Made by a program: the position numbers and the translations under genes. Source: Tipula vernalis (Eukaryota > Arthropoda > Insecta > Diptera > Tipulidae). Taken from it: a stretch of 64,000 bases of DNA. Below, one piece after another: positions 33,100-45,120 of the stretch (the first letter of the stretch is position 1; every line of letters begins with the position of its first letter). The stretch is from assembly GCA_958295665.1 (NCBI GenBank), contig OY282558.1, positions 339,237,106-339,301,105 on the forward strand, written 5' to 3'. The notes beneath the pieces are model-generated. The model was not told the origin of the DNA. It searched no databases and was given only the letters and a program-made list of their open reading frames with translations.

Positions 33100-35496
33100 C
33101 AGTATTTATGTATTTATGCACTTAACCCACAATTTGCAATAGTTGTATTATTTAACCCTAATCGATTTAGTCAAATATTATTACAAAATTTTGGGTACAT
33201 TTGAAAATCGTAGCATTTAATCATCAAATGTGGCAAAAAGACACACCATTTGTTGAATTATGGTTAAAGGTCCTAAAATAACCGGCAATAATATAGGGAT
33301 CTTCAATTGCAGATAAGGATAAACTGTTATTGCGTTATCATAACAACATCTTCACAGAAGGTTTTTCAAAATTAAGGACAAGTTGTTAGATTTAAAAAAA
33401 AAATGATCGTGACGTTTTCTGATATTTTTTTTTCTAAACATTCTATGCCTTGTTCGTTGTTCCTTTAGCAGTAAATTGCTCAAAATTCTGCTACCGGCTT
33501 AAATGCATATTTGGTAGTTTTGAGTTTTAAACAGTTTTTTTACTCTGATCTCATTGTAGTGGAATGCCGAAACTGTTCTTTACTTATTGGTTCGAAGGCC
33601 AAAACACGATAATTTTCGTCCTTTTTTTTAACATCCAATCAATATTTATTCTAACTTGTTCGGTTAATTTTAAATTCGTGCGCGTAAAATAATAATCAAA
33701 CACAAAATAAACTCTTTTATTTCGAACAAACGGCAATAAAGAAGATTTATGCATAGATAGTGCAATGAAAAAGTACCTCTTTTTTACAGGCTTTTTGGTG
33801 TTCCACCAATCATAAATAAAGAAGAGCATTTTGAAGAAACAGAAAATTTAATGGAACGCTGCTATGTTTACACGTTTAGCAATCTTCCGTCTTGCCTATT
33901 CTTTAAGAGTGTCAATATAACGGGAGATAAAAGATTAGTTCAACATACATATTGTATGGGTGCAAATACCTCATGTGTTATAATAACTCGGAAAGTCTTC
34001 AGAACACAGAAGTTGTAAAAACACCATAAAAAATGCCAAAAGAACTATGTTTGCGAAACCGTTTTTGATTCTATCCATACAATTTAGCACATCCATGATT
34101 ATGTACCCCTTTTAAAATGATTGTTAAAAATTCTTCAAAAAGATTCTCGCAAAAACACAATGTTGTTTAGAATGTGAAATCGATTGGCCAGACACCAATA
34201 TCATATCAGAGCAGGCACTGACCTATTCAAAATATGAATCCGCCAATATTTTCTGAACAAGCCAAATTATTGGGATTCAAATATCAATGGACCATTATAA
34301 TTTCCCACACTACATATCTTATTCACTTTCCGTCAAACGGCCGATAAACCCATCTAATCCTGAAATACCGGCCTCTAGAGCTTTCCCCAATTTCTAAAGC
34401 TATAGTTTAAAATGCGCAAGAATACAAAAAGCCGTGAGTCAACTTCACCCATTTTTTTTTGTTGTTTTTAATATAAACCTTTATTTGATCCAGATCATTT
34501 GGCGGCAATAAATACGACTAGTACAACATTAAAAACATAAATGCGACTAGTACAATTCGAAATGGCATGGCAAAACTGAGGAAATATAACGCGGATCGTT
34601 TTGAGAGGCTGATTAACAGTTTGTACAGTTTCAAAAAAATGTCTGCTACCTCTACCATTAGTCATTTCTATTTTCAATAAAACTGATTTGCAAACCCAAA
34701 AGAGAGAATGTCTAAAAATAGATTTCGTTAGCTATCAAAATTTTATACTAGAAAAGATTCAAAATTTATAAAATCGGACGGAAAAATGTAACCATTTGTA
34801 AATTTGAAAATTAGAATTGATGTTTCAAATTCAGAATATTGTAAAATTAGGTTTGAAAATAATTCCCTGCTAAATTAAATTGAAAATTGTAAATATTATT
34901 ATCAAATGTGGTGTTTTAAAATATTCAATATTTTCAAAATTTGAATTGAAATTTTGAACTTTCGACGAAATTAATAAATTTTCAAAAATTGATATTAAGT
35001 GGTTTGGCTTATCACATGTCCATGTTGGCGATTAAATATTTAAATAGAAATTTTTAAAATTATATTGAACGGAAAACATACGTTCACTTAGCCTAATGTC
35101 AATTTATAAGTTTTGGAGAAAATAAAAGTTGTTCATCGATTGTTTATAGTTCAACGATATTCTATTCTAATTTCAGAAAAATCGGCAAGAATGAACACAA
35201 GAATGTCAATTTACTTCACCACGGCGAAACTATTAGCTGCTGTTCCATTTGAAACTGGTAACTGCCAATTGGTACATACAGAAATTTCCTTACCAGAAGA
35301 TCTCAAAAATTTATTTTAAAACCAGAAAAAAATTAAGCGATTATAAAAGCACTCAATGTTGAAATTGAATCTCTCCAAAAACGCGGTTTTGAGGACTGTC
35401 CCGAAAGGTGGTTCAAATAAAGGATTTTCATGCCGAAATATGAGTTGATAAAGTTTCTTGTTTTTGTTTTCCAACCAACTTAATGAACTTTTGTTA
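33100..35496. other. AT-rich stretch with unassigned GC-richer patches
   Basis: Patches at 33850-34000 and 34170-34400 are richer in GC and may be decayed transposon sequence. I could read no motif in them. Confidence 0.4.
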
Positions 35497-35661
35497 TACC
35501 GTTGACACACTGCGATTTAATAAAACGGATTTAGTGAATTTTTCGAGTTTAGTTCACCGTAGTGTGTCAACCCTAATTTCTGCTAATCGCGTTTTGTTTC
35601 ATAGAGTACCTGATCCAGTTTAGCTAAATCGGATTTATTAAACTGCAGTTTGGTAACGCTA
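35497..35661. mobile_element. 165-bp MITE of the TACC family
   Basis: The ends are TACCGTTGACACACTGCGAT and, reversed, TAGCGTTACCAAACTGCAGT. TTA flanks it at 35494-35496 and 35662-35664. An internal third terminus, GTAGTGTGTCAACC at about 35562-35575, is an inverted copy of the left end, so the left half alone forms a hairpin. The inner TIR region shares AAACGGATTTAG/CTAAATCGGATT with the 53791 copy. Confidence 0.85.
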
Positions 35662-38600
35662 TTAGACCCCTGGTAGTTCGTAATATTGGAAACCTTAACG
35701 ATTTTAAAATTTCATAAAATGATTTTTTCAATTTGAAGCTCAAATACAATTTCGGTAAAAGCGAGGGGCAAGACAAAATAGTGAGAGCAATGTTGTTATG
35801 AATGCAATGCTATACAATGCTGATACGAATCTTTGTCTACTTAGCTCTTAGTTTCCGTTGAAATTCTTTTTTTTTATTTGCCAAAAGCTGTTTAAGGGAC
35901 CATCACCAATTTTATTATTACGTACGAATTCCTAAAACTTAAGCGCTTATTAGAAAATTGACGTCACGCCGCATAAGAGTGCAAATTAGCTTACATAATA
36001 CAAACAAATACTTAATTAAAATATGAAAATAAAAATTTTGGTGGCTTCCAAATTTCGTAATTAATTGAATAAGAATGAATCAGCGCCTAAACTGCAATTT
36101 AATGTAACAATAAATTTATAAATAGACATATTAACCGAAGCATTCCAAATATTAGTGTAACCTGAGTACCTCGATCAATAATAACTATGACGGGTTTTTT
36201 TACACATTACTGCTTCAATGTAAAATTAATTAATTTTTTATTAAACATTTTTGACACACAAAACCATCATGAAAACGATATACGAACACGACACATTTCC
36301 AAAGGCATCATAATTTTAATGTTTCGGGGTAGAATGAAAGACAAAAAAAAAATGTCTAAATAAAATACTAGTGTGTAATAAAAAAAAAAAATACGATGAC
36401 TAACTTCAAGTAAGAGTTCCGGATTTCCGTTTTATTTAAAGATTACATTTGTGTGTTGTTTTTTTCCATTCAATAAATTTGTTATTTTTTCAAGCACACA
36501 ACTTTTTATTGCAATAATTTAAAACTAGCTTCAAACTAAACTCGAAGATTTTAAATTTATAATTCAACGGATAAGTTTGATCATAAATTTTGCCATAACG
36601 TTTTTTTATTACGATTTTACTCATAATCTTGTTGTTCATGTGAGACGAATGCGAGTAGCTAGTTTAGAAATTTTAACATAGTAAGTATTCTATAAACCCG
36701 ATTTTTTAAAAATGGAGGTCGTGGTTTTTATTCCAATTAACATAATATAAATCTCTAATTCAAACATATTTACGTTCGAATACAAGATACAAATTCTAAT
36801 TATCATAAATATGGTTTTCTTTCTTAGAATTTTGTGTTTGTTTAAATATATTATAGGTAATTGACTTATTCTTTTAAAGAAGCACCAGTCCCTTATTAAT
36901 TAAGTGTGGGTTTTATAAATATGTATGTACATTGTTTATATTTCATTAGAACAATTTTTATTTTACCTGGAACGAATATGAGACGACGAAAATCATCGCC
37001 AGGAAAAGTGAAAATTTATTTAAATTTGATGCGATTAGTAATCAACATTTCTAAGTTACAACGAAAACAAAGTTTGAATAAATATAGAAATAGATAAAAT
37101 TATTCATCTTCCCATAAAATGAATACGCATATTATGTGATATCGTACAAAGATATTTAATATTCTTTCTTGTCTAGACATTGAGGCTGGTTTTTGTTAAT
37201 ATTAAAGTATGAGTTAAATCAACTGTCAATAAAAATGAGATGATATCACCCCAATCGCACGTAAACCAATGAATTATATTGTTATGTATTTATGTTGTGA
37301 TTATGATTGTTATTAAAAATTCGCCAGCCAAAATATTTCTTGAATAATAAATTTTTCGTAATCATTTTACTTTCACCGCCAGGTGTGATACATTCATAAT
37401 AATACAGTGCGTCTCAAAAGCGTATACAGGACAAAAATGCCGAGATAATTACAATTTATGTTTGTCTAATTAACAATATATGCTACAAATTTACTTCTTG
37501 TGGTCTCGCTTTTTTTCTGCTCCGTAAAAATTTCGCCCTTTGCGGTCAGACGATACATTTCCGTAATGAAATTATGTATTTCCACCCAGAATTATGCATA
37601 TTTAATCCTGATTTAACTTAAACTTTCATTAAATTACACGCTAAACTAAAAGATTAAATATTTGATAATTATTGCAAATTCCTCCCTTTAAAATCCATTG
37701 AGACAAATATCCGCTAGTTCTGAAAAAATACAAATTCCACTTGTTTCAAGTTATTCTAAAATCCCTAACCACAAAAACCGCAAAATTTTCTTCAACAGAT
37801 TTTAATTTTATTTAAGTTAATTAAGTTATTAATAAAAAACAGAAAGTTTTTCGTATGTTATTTCTTTTCTTATATGACCCCGTTTTTAATTTTTGTATTT
37901 CACAAGAATTCCTCTAAATTCGAAAAATATTTAGAATTTTCACTCAATGCCTTTGGTACTAGTGTTCTAAAAGATTAAAGTAATACCATTGAGGAAGGAC
38001 TTTAAATAGAGAGAGATTTTGTATGGCTAAAATATGCAATGAAAAATAATTTCTGTTTCGTTTGGAGATTTTAGTTGTGATATTATGAAAGGAATATATA
38101 AATTTTAATTGCCTCTTTCTATTCCTCATGTTTCCTATCCCCATATTATTATAAATGAACACAATGGAAAATTGAAAGGCGGTGCTTAATATTTCATTCT
38201 TTCTTCTTTGTATATGTAACAAACAAAAAATCGAACACAAATGCTAGATCAATACCAACAAAAATGTTCAAAGCATTACCAAAATTGTAATGCCTTAAAA
38301 AAATTCGAAAAAAAGGAAGTTAACAACAAACACAATAATATTTTGTAAACAATGATTTTGGGTTAGTATGTATTTTTTTTATGCATGCGATATTTTTAGA
38401 CTAGAAAGGAAAGAGGAAAACAGTTGATTTCAATGGTATCGTTTATAAATCGTATATATTTGATTTACTGTTGGTAGAAGAATAGAAAAAACCAAATACT
38501 GTATTTAAAAATAATAAAAACGCGAAACTAAAATAAGAACATTTAGTATAGTGACATTCAAAATTCGTCACGTTGCGAATAGGTAGCTATATTCATAATA

Positions 38601-39285
38601 CAAAATTTTTTGTATTTTGTGTTTTTTCAATTTCGTTATACGAATATTCGTCCATTTTTTAATATAAGGATTATTAATACATTCTGTATAGTATTTAAAT
38701 TCGTTCTCTGCCAAAAAAATACAATCAATGATGACACCAAATTATTTTAATTACTATTAATTACTATATTACCATTAAGAAACAAAAAATTCGAAGCGGC
38801 TAAAATAACAACTAAAAAACTACCGAATAAAAACCATACGAGTATATACATATGAATTTCTTCTGCTTTTTGTTTTTTTTTAGATTTTATCCGTATTGGA
38901 GGGCAACATTTTTTTCCGTTTTAATATTTTTTGTATGGATTTTGTTAACCCAGTGAATGCCATTTATGTAATGTGCAAGTTAGTTTAAAATTGCGCTGGC
39001 AAGTTAGCTGTTAACGTGGTAATAAAAAGATTATAAAAAATCGGTTTCACTGAAATATTAGGATTACTTTGTAAGAAAAATTATTTTACCACGATAGTTT
39101 CTATCTAATGTGATGTTCTATTGACCCAACACTTTTCGCAGAAAATCCTGGGAAATACGCATTTTATTTTTGCAATAATTCTTTATTAAAATTAACACAA
39201 AAGAAATCCAACACTCATTTCGAAAGTAATAACAAATAAAACTAAACATGTTTTCTTTTAACAAAAGTTAATATTTTATTGTTAG
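35662..39285. other. AT-rich stretch, nothing recognised
   Basis: Long low-complexity DNA with A-runs at 36345-36354 and 36380-36393. No element ends, RNA gene or supported exon. Confidence 0.5.
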
Positions 39286-40107
39286 TTATACAGTTAAAAT
39301 TCTAAGCTTTTTGGAAGTTTGGGTAGATGCTTGGTGCCTAGGTTTATTTTTTAATTTTTGAAATTCACCTTTTACTAAAGACCATTTTGAATTTTTTCTG
39401 ATCAACCCAAGAATAAAAAAGTGTATTAAAATTTTAAAATGGTCATAACAAGGCCCTTCATCTTTTAAAGGCAAAAATCCTGGAAGATCCTGAGCCACAA
39501 TACTCATACATTTTTCAGAAATGTTTGCTAAGATATTTGGCAAATGACAGTTTTTTCTAAACGTTTGCTCAAATACAGCTACTAAAACATATGCTACTTC
39601 ACCATACTCCGTCTGCGGTGCTTTAAGTGACCCAAAGTTTGACGATTTATTAAATGTTTTTTCTGTTATACATAAATGTTTCACTCGTTGATGTTATGTT
39701 GTCATTTTGTTTTAATAATTTTTGACTACATTCATTGCAGTTTACTTTTTTAAAAGCGCAATATCCAGCATAGTACAGTATTGCATTTCTTTTTAAAATG
39801 TTTTTATTTGTGTTAATGTTATCTAACTCACACTCTTCAGGCAAAGGTTCGTCTTTGGCTTGCATTAAACTTATTTTAAAATCATTTTGGAAAGTATTCC
39901 ATTCGAGCTCTATCATACTTCCATCGTCTGAAAGGCAATTGGAATATTCACTATTGAATAGTAATTTAATAACAATAATGTTAGCGAAATGAACTCATAT
40001 TTCGTGGCTGGTTGGTGTATAGTTAAATCCTCCCTTTCCTCGAAGTCTGGAAAAGAAATTTTCCAATCCACCTTGGTTTGTTTTTCCGACGAGAATGTGT
40101 AATCCAC
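39286..40107 (-). pseudogene. DNA-transposon transposase C-terminal relic (P/THAP9-like?)
   Basis: Three collinear minus-strand frames follow each other with frameshifts. The first (40107-39913) reads SSEKQTKVDWKISFPDFEE and LLLLNYYSIVNIP. The second (39916-39650) reads MIELEWNTFQNDF, then the informative RNAILYYAGYCAFKKVNCNE followed by CSQKLL. The third (39684-39286) reads QTEYGEVAYVLVAVFEQTFR and GPCYDHFKILIHFFILGLIR with basic KKL near its end. The YYAGY-x-x-x-K-x-x-C-x-x-C signature and the C-x-H-x-x-x-LI-x-x-F helix near the end resemble the C-terminal region of P-element/THAP9-type transposases. No THAP domain, catalytic motif or terminal repeats are visible nearby. Other cut-and-paste families with similar ends are possible. 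Confidence 0.5.
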
Positions 40108-40952
40108 ATCAAAAGCTGAATTTATGTAAATAGTCTATAAGCATTAGTTGTGCTTTGATAGTTAGTTATTTGAAGGCCTTTGATAAATTTAAAATAATTT
40201 TGATTTTTTGATAATATTTTGGTATGTTCCAAAAAATTTAAACTGTCTTTTAGATATGCATAAATTTTATTATCCACTTTTAGAGGTTAAGGTGAATGAC
40301 CACACAAAAGGTGAATGACCGTTCTGTGACACAAAATAAAATACATTAGTATAATTTTTCATCTACATTTTTATGTGCACGTGTATTATCAACCAATGCC
40401 ACTACATGGCATTGTATTATCAACCTAACTTTATTACGATCATTTATTTCTTACGTTTCCCAAACAAACAGATTCGGATCATTCATATTATTATTTTTTT
40501 TTTGTTTTGCTTATAAATAGAGAAAAAAAAGGACGAAAGATGCAAATCGAAATTAAGTTATATATTTACAAGTGCTGTGTCAGTGTGTATGTTGCATGTT
40601 TATTCAATGTGTTTCATTTCGCTTATTTAACCTTGTTTGGCACGATTATAAAACTACTTCTCGTCAACGCTTACAAATCGGGAAGTGGAACAATTTTATC
40701 ACGAGTTTTCCATAAAAGGAGGTAGATTCGAATAATATAAATATGATATCATAATTTAAATGTCGTTTTAATTTATTATAAAAAAAAACTTCATTCTAGT
40801 TTTTAAAAAAATCAAATTAAGGATGTGTCGTGTTAACAAAAGGGTTCAAAAATACACACGCTGAATCGACTCTTTATTTTGTTTTTTTATTTTTTGTTTT
40901 ACTTATACAAAACCAAAATACATATAGGTAAAATGATAAAAATTATTAGGAC
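40108..40952. other. AT-rich stretch with two short direct repeats
   Basis: GGTGAATGACC occurs twice near 40291 and 40310, and GTATTATCAACC twice near 40382 and 40413. They may be ends or targets of the decayed transposon at 39.3-40.1 kb. Nothing else is supported. Confidence 0.4.
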
Positions 40953-41002
40953 AAAACCAACAAAAATGCTTGTAAAAATGTATAAACATTTTTGTTGGTT
41001 TT
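40953..41002. repeat. Perfect 16-bp inverted repeat (hairpin)
   Basis: AAAACCAACAAAAATG at 40953-40968 pairs exactly with CATTTTTGTTGGTTTT at 40987-41002 across an 18-nt loop. A flanking C-G pair extends it to 17 bp. The stem is too short for a microRNA precursor. It is more likely a foldback remnant. Confidence 0.8.
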
Positions 41003-42520
41003 GGTGAGGGGTGTGGTTTCCAGTATTTGTATTTCGTAAATATTTCATTTATTTTAAAAACATTTCGTTCTGTTTATTTAAAACATGAATGATAGAAGGA
41101 GAGGCATATAGAAATTATCCTCGTCTCATAAAATCACAAAAACCGAACTTAAAATATTTGAAATTATTTTATTTGGGTATATTTCCCTCATACAAAATAT
41201 GCTTCTATAGTAGTTATTCTATGGTAATACCGTAAAAGATTAAAGTAGTACCTTAATTGTGTATTTATCAAAAATTATAAAAATGAACTAGCACTTATGT
41301 ATGTATGCTTTAAGCTATGAATATGTAAATATTTAATTTTTCAGTCAATCTCATTTTCGCAATTCTGCTCTTGACAACTTTAATGTACACTGACCTCCAA
41401 GAATAAATAATTTACAACTGAAAAAATGTTTAGACAAATGTTGTATGATTTTGAGGGGGAAAGAAAAACGCTTGATCCATTTTTAATCAGAGGTCAGTTT
41501 CAAGGCCATTTTATAGTCAATGTTGTTTTTTAAATTGTAATTTTCTTACAGATATGCATATACTATATACATAGATTCTTCAAGAAAAGAGAGTATTTTT
41601 TTCGGATTTCGACATCTAATTCATAGTTCATTCATAATGATGTGGTTTGAAAAATGTAGGAGTTCTTGTCCCCAAAGGAAGCTGTTTACACTGCGTATCA
41701 TTTGAAATTATAATATTTCAGTTTGTTGCAGTCTTATTATTATATTTGAGTTCTATTTTGGTTCAAGATGAGTGATTATATGTTAACAAAACGACTGTAC
41801 TTCAGTCAAGCAAATTTAAATAAGCAAATTAAAATTTAATTTCAGATATTATGGACGGTTACACATATTGTAATTTCTTCTCATTTTAATAACTAACAAA
41901 GTATGTTTTTAGCTATGTCATTTCATTAGAGTAAGGCCACCTAAAGCAATGTTAAAAACTTTTCAGAAATGGCGATTTTCATAACAAAACTTGATTTTAT
42001 TTCAAGTTTGGAGTTTTTCAATAAAAGTCATATAATAATGATTGTTTTTTCAGTATCAACAACCTGACTCCATCGGTTTCAACTTTGAGGCAACTATTCA
42101 TATTATGAACTGGTGAGGCCGCCAAATATTTTTAGCTCTTAATTCAAGCTAACTCGGGACTGGGTTCATAGTTGATCCTATAAGATTTTCAGATTGAACC
42201 AATGAGGCGGGTCACCTGTTGGACCTTAACAAGACCTTTTGAAATAATTAAACCACGATTACCGGCTCTCGATTGGCACAATTTTTTCGCCTTCCTTAAA
42301 ATTAATACTACAGCAGTCATAATATCTACTATCATTCTTACAGGATTGGAAGTTTATTCTATCCTGTCATGTATTTTCGAAAGACCTAATGGCTGGAAAC
42401 CTAGTATTGTTCAGAATGGGTAACTATAACCTATCCAACTCTTCGCTGCCATGTTTTATCATTCCGCAGTTTGTAGACATTAAAACTAACAAATGAACTG
42501 GTTCTCATTGTATTTCCCCA
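41003..42520. other. Mostly AT-rich; unassigned GC-richer block 42080-42450
   Basis: The block at 42080-42450 has an open frame (RVTCWTLTRPFEIIKPRLPA) and balanced composition suggesting decayed coding DNA, perhaps retrotransposon, but no diagnostic motif was found. Confidence 0.35.
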
Positions 42521-42623
42521 ATTGCTAGTGTTTAAATCGGTTCTAATTTGATTTAGTGGAGCATTATTAGGCATACTTGGATGAGTGACCGCTTGGGAAA
42601 ATTTCGAGTTGTTGGGATTTTTT
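42521..42623 (+). pseudogene. 5S rRNA pseudogene or 5S-derived SINE head
   Basis: AAATCGGTTCTAATTTGATT corresponds to the eukaryotic 5S segment around ATCGGTTCTCGTCCGATC. After a gap, ACTTGGATGAGTGACCGCTT plus GGGAAAA and GAGTTGTTGG corresponds to the internal control C-box and 3' end (ACTTGGATGGG-x-GACCGC...GTTGTTGG). The C-box is nearly intact, while the A-box region and 5' end are eroded or shortened. It ends just before a T-run at 42618-42622, the polymerase III terminator. It lies far from any tandem 5S cluster, so it is a dispersed copy, either a pseudogene or the head of a SINE3-like element. Confidence 0.75.
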
Positions 42624-43800
42624 AATCAAATCAGAAAATTGGCCTTTTTCCAAGGTAGAAAAAATATCAAACTTGTCTGCTTTTGAAGGCTTTCAAAACA
42701 AAACTAAATGTCCTATCTTTTACGACATCTATATTTGAAAGTAGCTAAATTTTCACTCTGCCCTCGTATATCTGTTATTCCCCCGAATTGAGAATTATCT
42801 CGCTTTACATGACATTAAATAATTGTGTAAGGTTTCATCATATCCCTTGCACTTTTATTCGTTTGATCTAACTCATTATTATTCTGATTGTCCTGTTTCT
42901 ATTTCTCCGCGAAACAGCGTTCTCTCGTGGATCTGCTTTGTCAGCTCGATTTGAGTGAGATCTCATTATAGTTCTAAAATATATTGAAACGGCATTGAAT
43001 TCAACCCGAATAAGTTTCAAACGTGTATTTTTACTTATAGAAACGGCAAATAAGGAACATTTTTAGAGATCGGAGGCTCTAAGTCTGATGACTGATCGAT
43101 TTAAGAAGATAAAATAATAAGATTTCTTGGGCCGATCAAATAAACAAAGAAGCGATGGCCACAACTAAGTTACATAATATAAGAAAAATGGAAGGACCGA
43201 AAAAAATATCGAGCTAGAGAAAAAATCGAGTTATGAGAGTTAACTCTGTTTCCTCTCTTACATGTTTCCTTCCTTTTCTGGCAATGTGGAACCATTATGT
43301 TTTTTAAAAAAAAATATTCTTTAGTACTTGACTTACCATTTATCTAGAAAAATATATATTTCACATTTTCACTGGACGTTCCAGCAAGAGTTATTCATTA
43401 GATTAAATTAACACAATTAAACCAAAATCAAACAATGTTCGGTGAAAACGAAACCATCAACCGGATGGTCAAACACTCAAATGAAATCAATGATGCGTTC
43501 GAATTCGATTACTTTAAAAATACTTCCAAAAATTATTTAAAACAATTTTGTAATTAAATTCTTAAATTTCTTTTTTATATTCTACAACATAAATTAATTT
43601 AATTATTGACTCTTCTCATGTTTTACTACCATTACTTAATTATGCTTTATCTATTGTGATCTCAGCCTACTAGAATAAATTTGTAATGCAATTTCCTTTT
43701 TTTGGAATTTTTTATTATTAAAATTAGGATATTTTTCTAGTTTAATTATAATGCCACTATAGTTAAGCTGTGTGGCTCAAGCCACTATAATTACGCCACA
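42624..43800. other. Unassigned, moderately AT-rich
   Basis: Scattered GC-richer patches near 42880-42960 and 43120-43260, without motifs or ends. Confidence 0.4.
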
Positions 43801-43988
43801 GAGCAAAAAAAACAAAAAAGAAATCACAATTAAGCAACCGGAACGTAGCCAAAAGAATTACTTTTGCTAATGAGCATTTAGCAAAACCTAGGGCATTTTG
43901 TAATTTAATAATTTGGGTGGATGAGAGTAAATTCAACCTGATTGGAGGTGATGGGAATTGGCTGTATATGATAAACAAAGATGGATAG
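43801..43988 (+). pseudogene. Tc1-like transposase fragment around the first catalytic Asp
   Basis: A single open frame reads KSQLSNRNVAKRITFANEHL, then AKPRAFCNLIIWVDESKFNL and IGGDGNWLYMINKDG, ending at TAG 43986-43988. The WVDESKFNLFGSDG-type box with its catalytic Asp is intact, preceded by the usual R-x-x-R-x-x-FA-x-x-H segment. Neither the later catalytic boxes nor terminal repeats are found, so it is an isolated fragment. It covers exactly the part missing from the 3953-5240 element but lies 39 kb away. Confidence 0.82.
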
Positions 43989-45120
43989 ATACAATAAAAG
44001 AAAGCATTTCCAATGTTAATATTCTTCAGTACTTAAGTACTTACTAATTTTATATTTTTTTAAAAATAAAATAAAAACTTTATTCCACGAAAGTTCAGTA
44101 ACGATCAATATGTAGATTTAGACTTTTAAAAAGAGTCTAAAATAATTAGCAATAAAATTAAGAATATTTGATTACTTTGACTAATATTGAGATCGTGTTT
44201 GAGAATAAATTAAAATCAAATTACATAGCAATCTAATGAAACTGCGAAAAATATTTTAATGTTCTAAAATGATTATGATTTTAACCGTGAATTTTTGCAG
44301 GAATTTTAATTGACTAAGCAAGAAACAAAATATCTGTAAAACTTTACGTAAATTACACTTGTAATCTTTAAGCTACCTTTATTAGTACGGGACACAAAAT
44401 TGGTTAATTTTACATCGATTCATTAGGATATTAATCTTCTTTGGGTTAAAAACTTAAAAAAAAATTATGATACCCTTATGGTTTGCGGAATCTCCCACAT
44501 TGCTATCAAAATGTGTTTATTCTACCAAAATATTTATTTTCAAGTAGAAATGACCACATCGGCGCGGTTTAGATATATTTTGTGAGATACATGTGTTTCT
44601 TAAATTTCGAATAAGTTTTACTTTTTTTTTTTTAATTTGATCATTAAATTAATTCTGTATAATTAAATGTTTCCTGAAATATTAAGCGCTATGGTATAAT
44701 TTTCTGTTGTTAAAATTAAAATTAATAGGATTAATTTAAAAGAACTATTTATAGATATGTCTTTTTAAATAAATCTTTTTATGTTTCTTCTTTCGTAATT
44801 AGAACAATTTGTTAAGTGCAGTTTAATAATGACGATTACAAATTATGTGTGTTGCGATTGAAATTGATGTTGAGGGTTTTAGGAAATGCTAATATAATAA
44901 TAATTATTTCCTACAATCAACACAGAAGTAGGGGTTTGCGCGCAAAATGCTAGTTTCCTAAAATCAGTGAGTTTTCTATTTGTTTTTCACACATGAAATA
45001 AAAAGGTAATCGTTGACTGCTTATAACTGGAAAAAGTCTAAAAACCAAAAACATTTTATAAAACAAGGCCATTTTCGATAAATTTTTTTAAATGATTATA
45101 GGAAAACTAAAGTGTGTAAC
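43989..45120. other. AT-rich stretch, nothing recognised
   Basis: No ends, RNA or coding signal seen. Confidence 0.5.

Noticed and set aside
40953..41002. MicroRNA precursor
   Set aside because: A stem of 16-17 bp is too short, and there is no extended pairing outside it.
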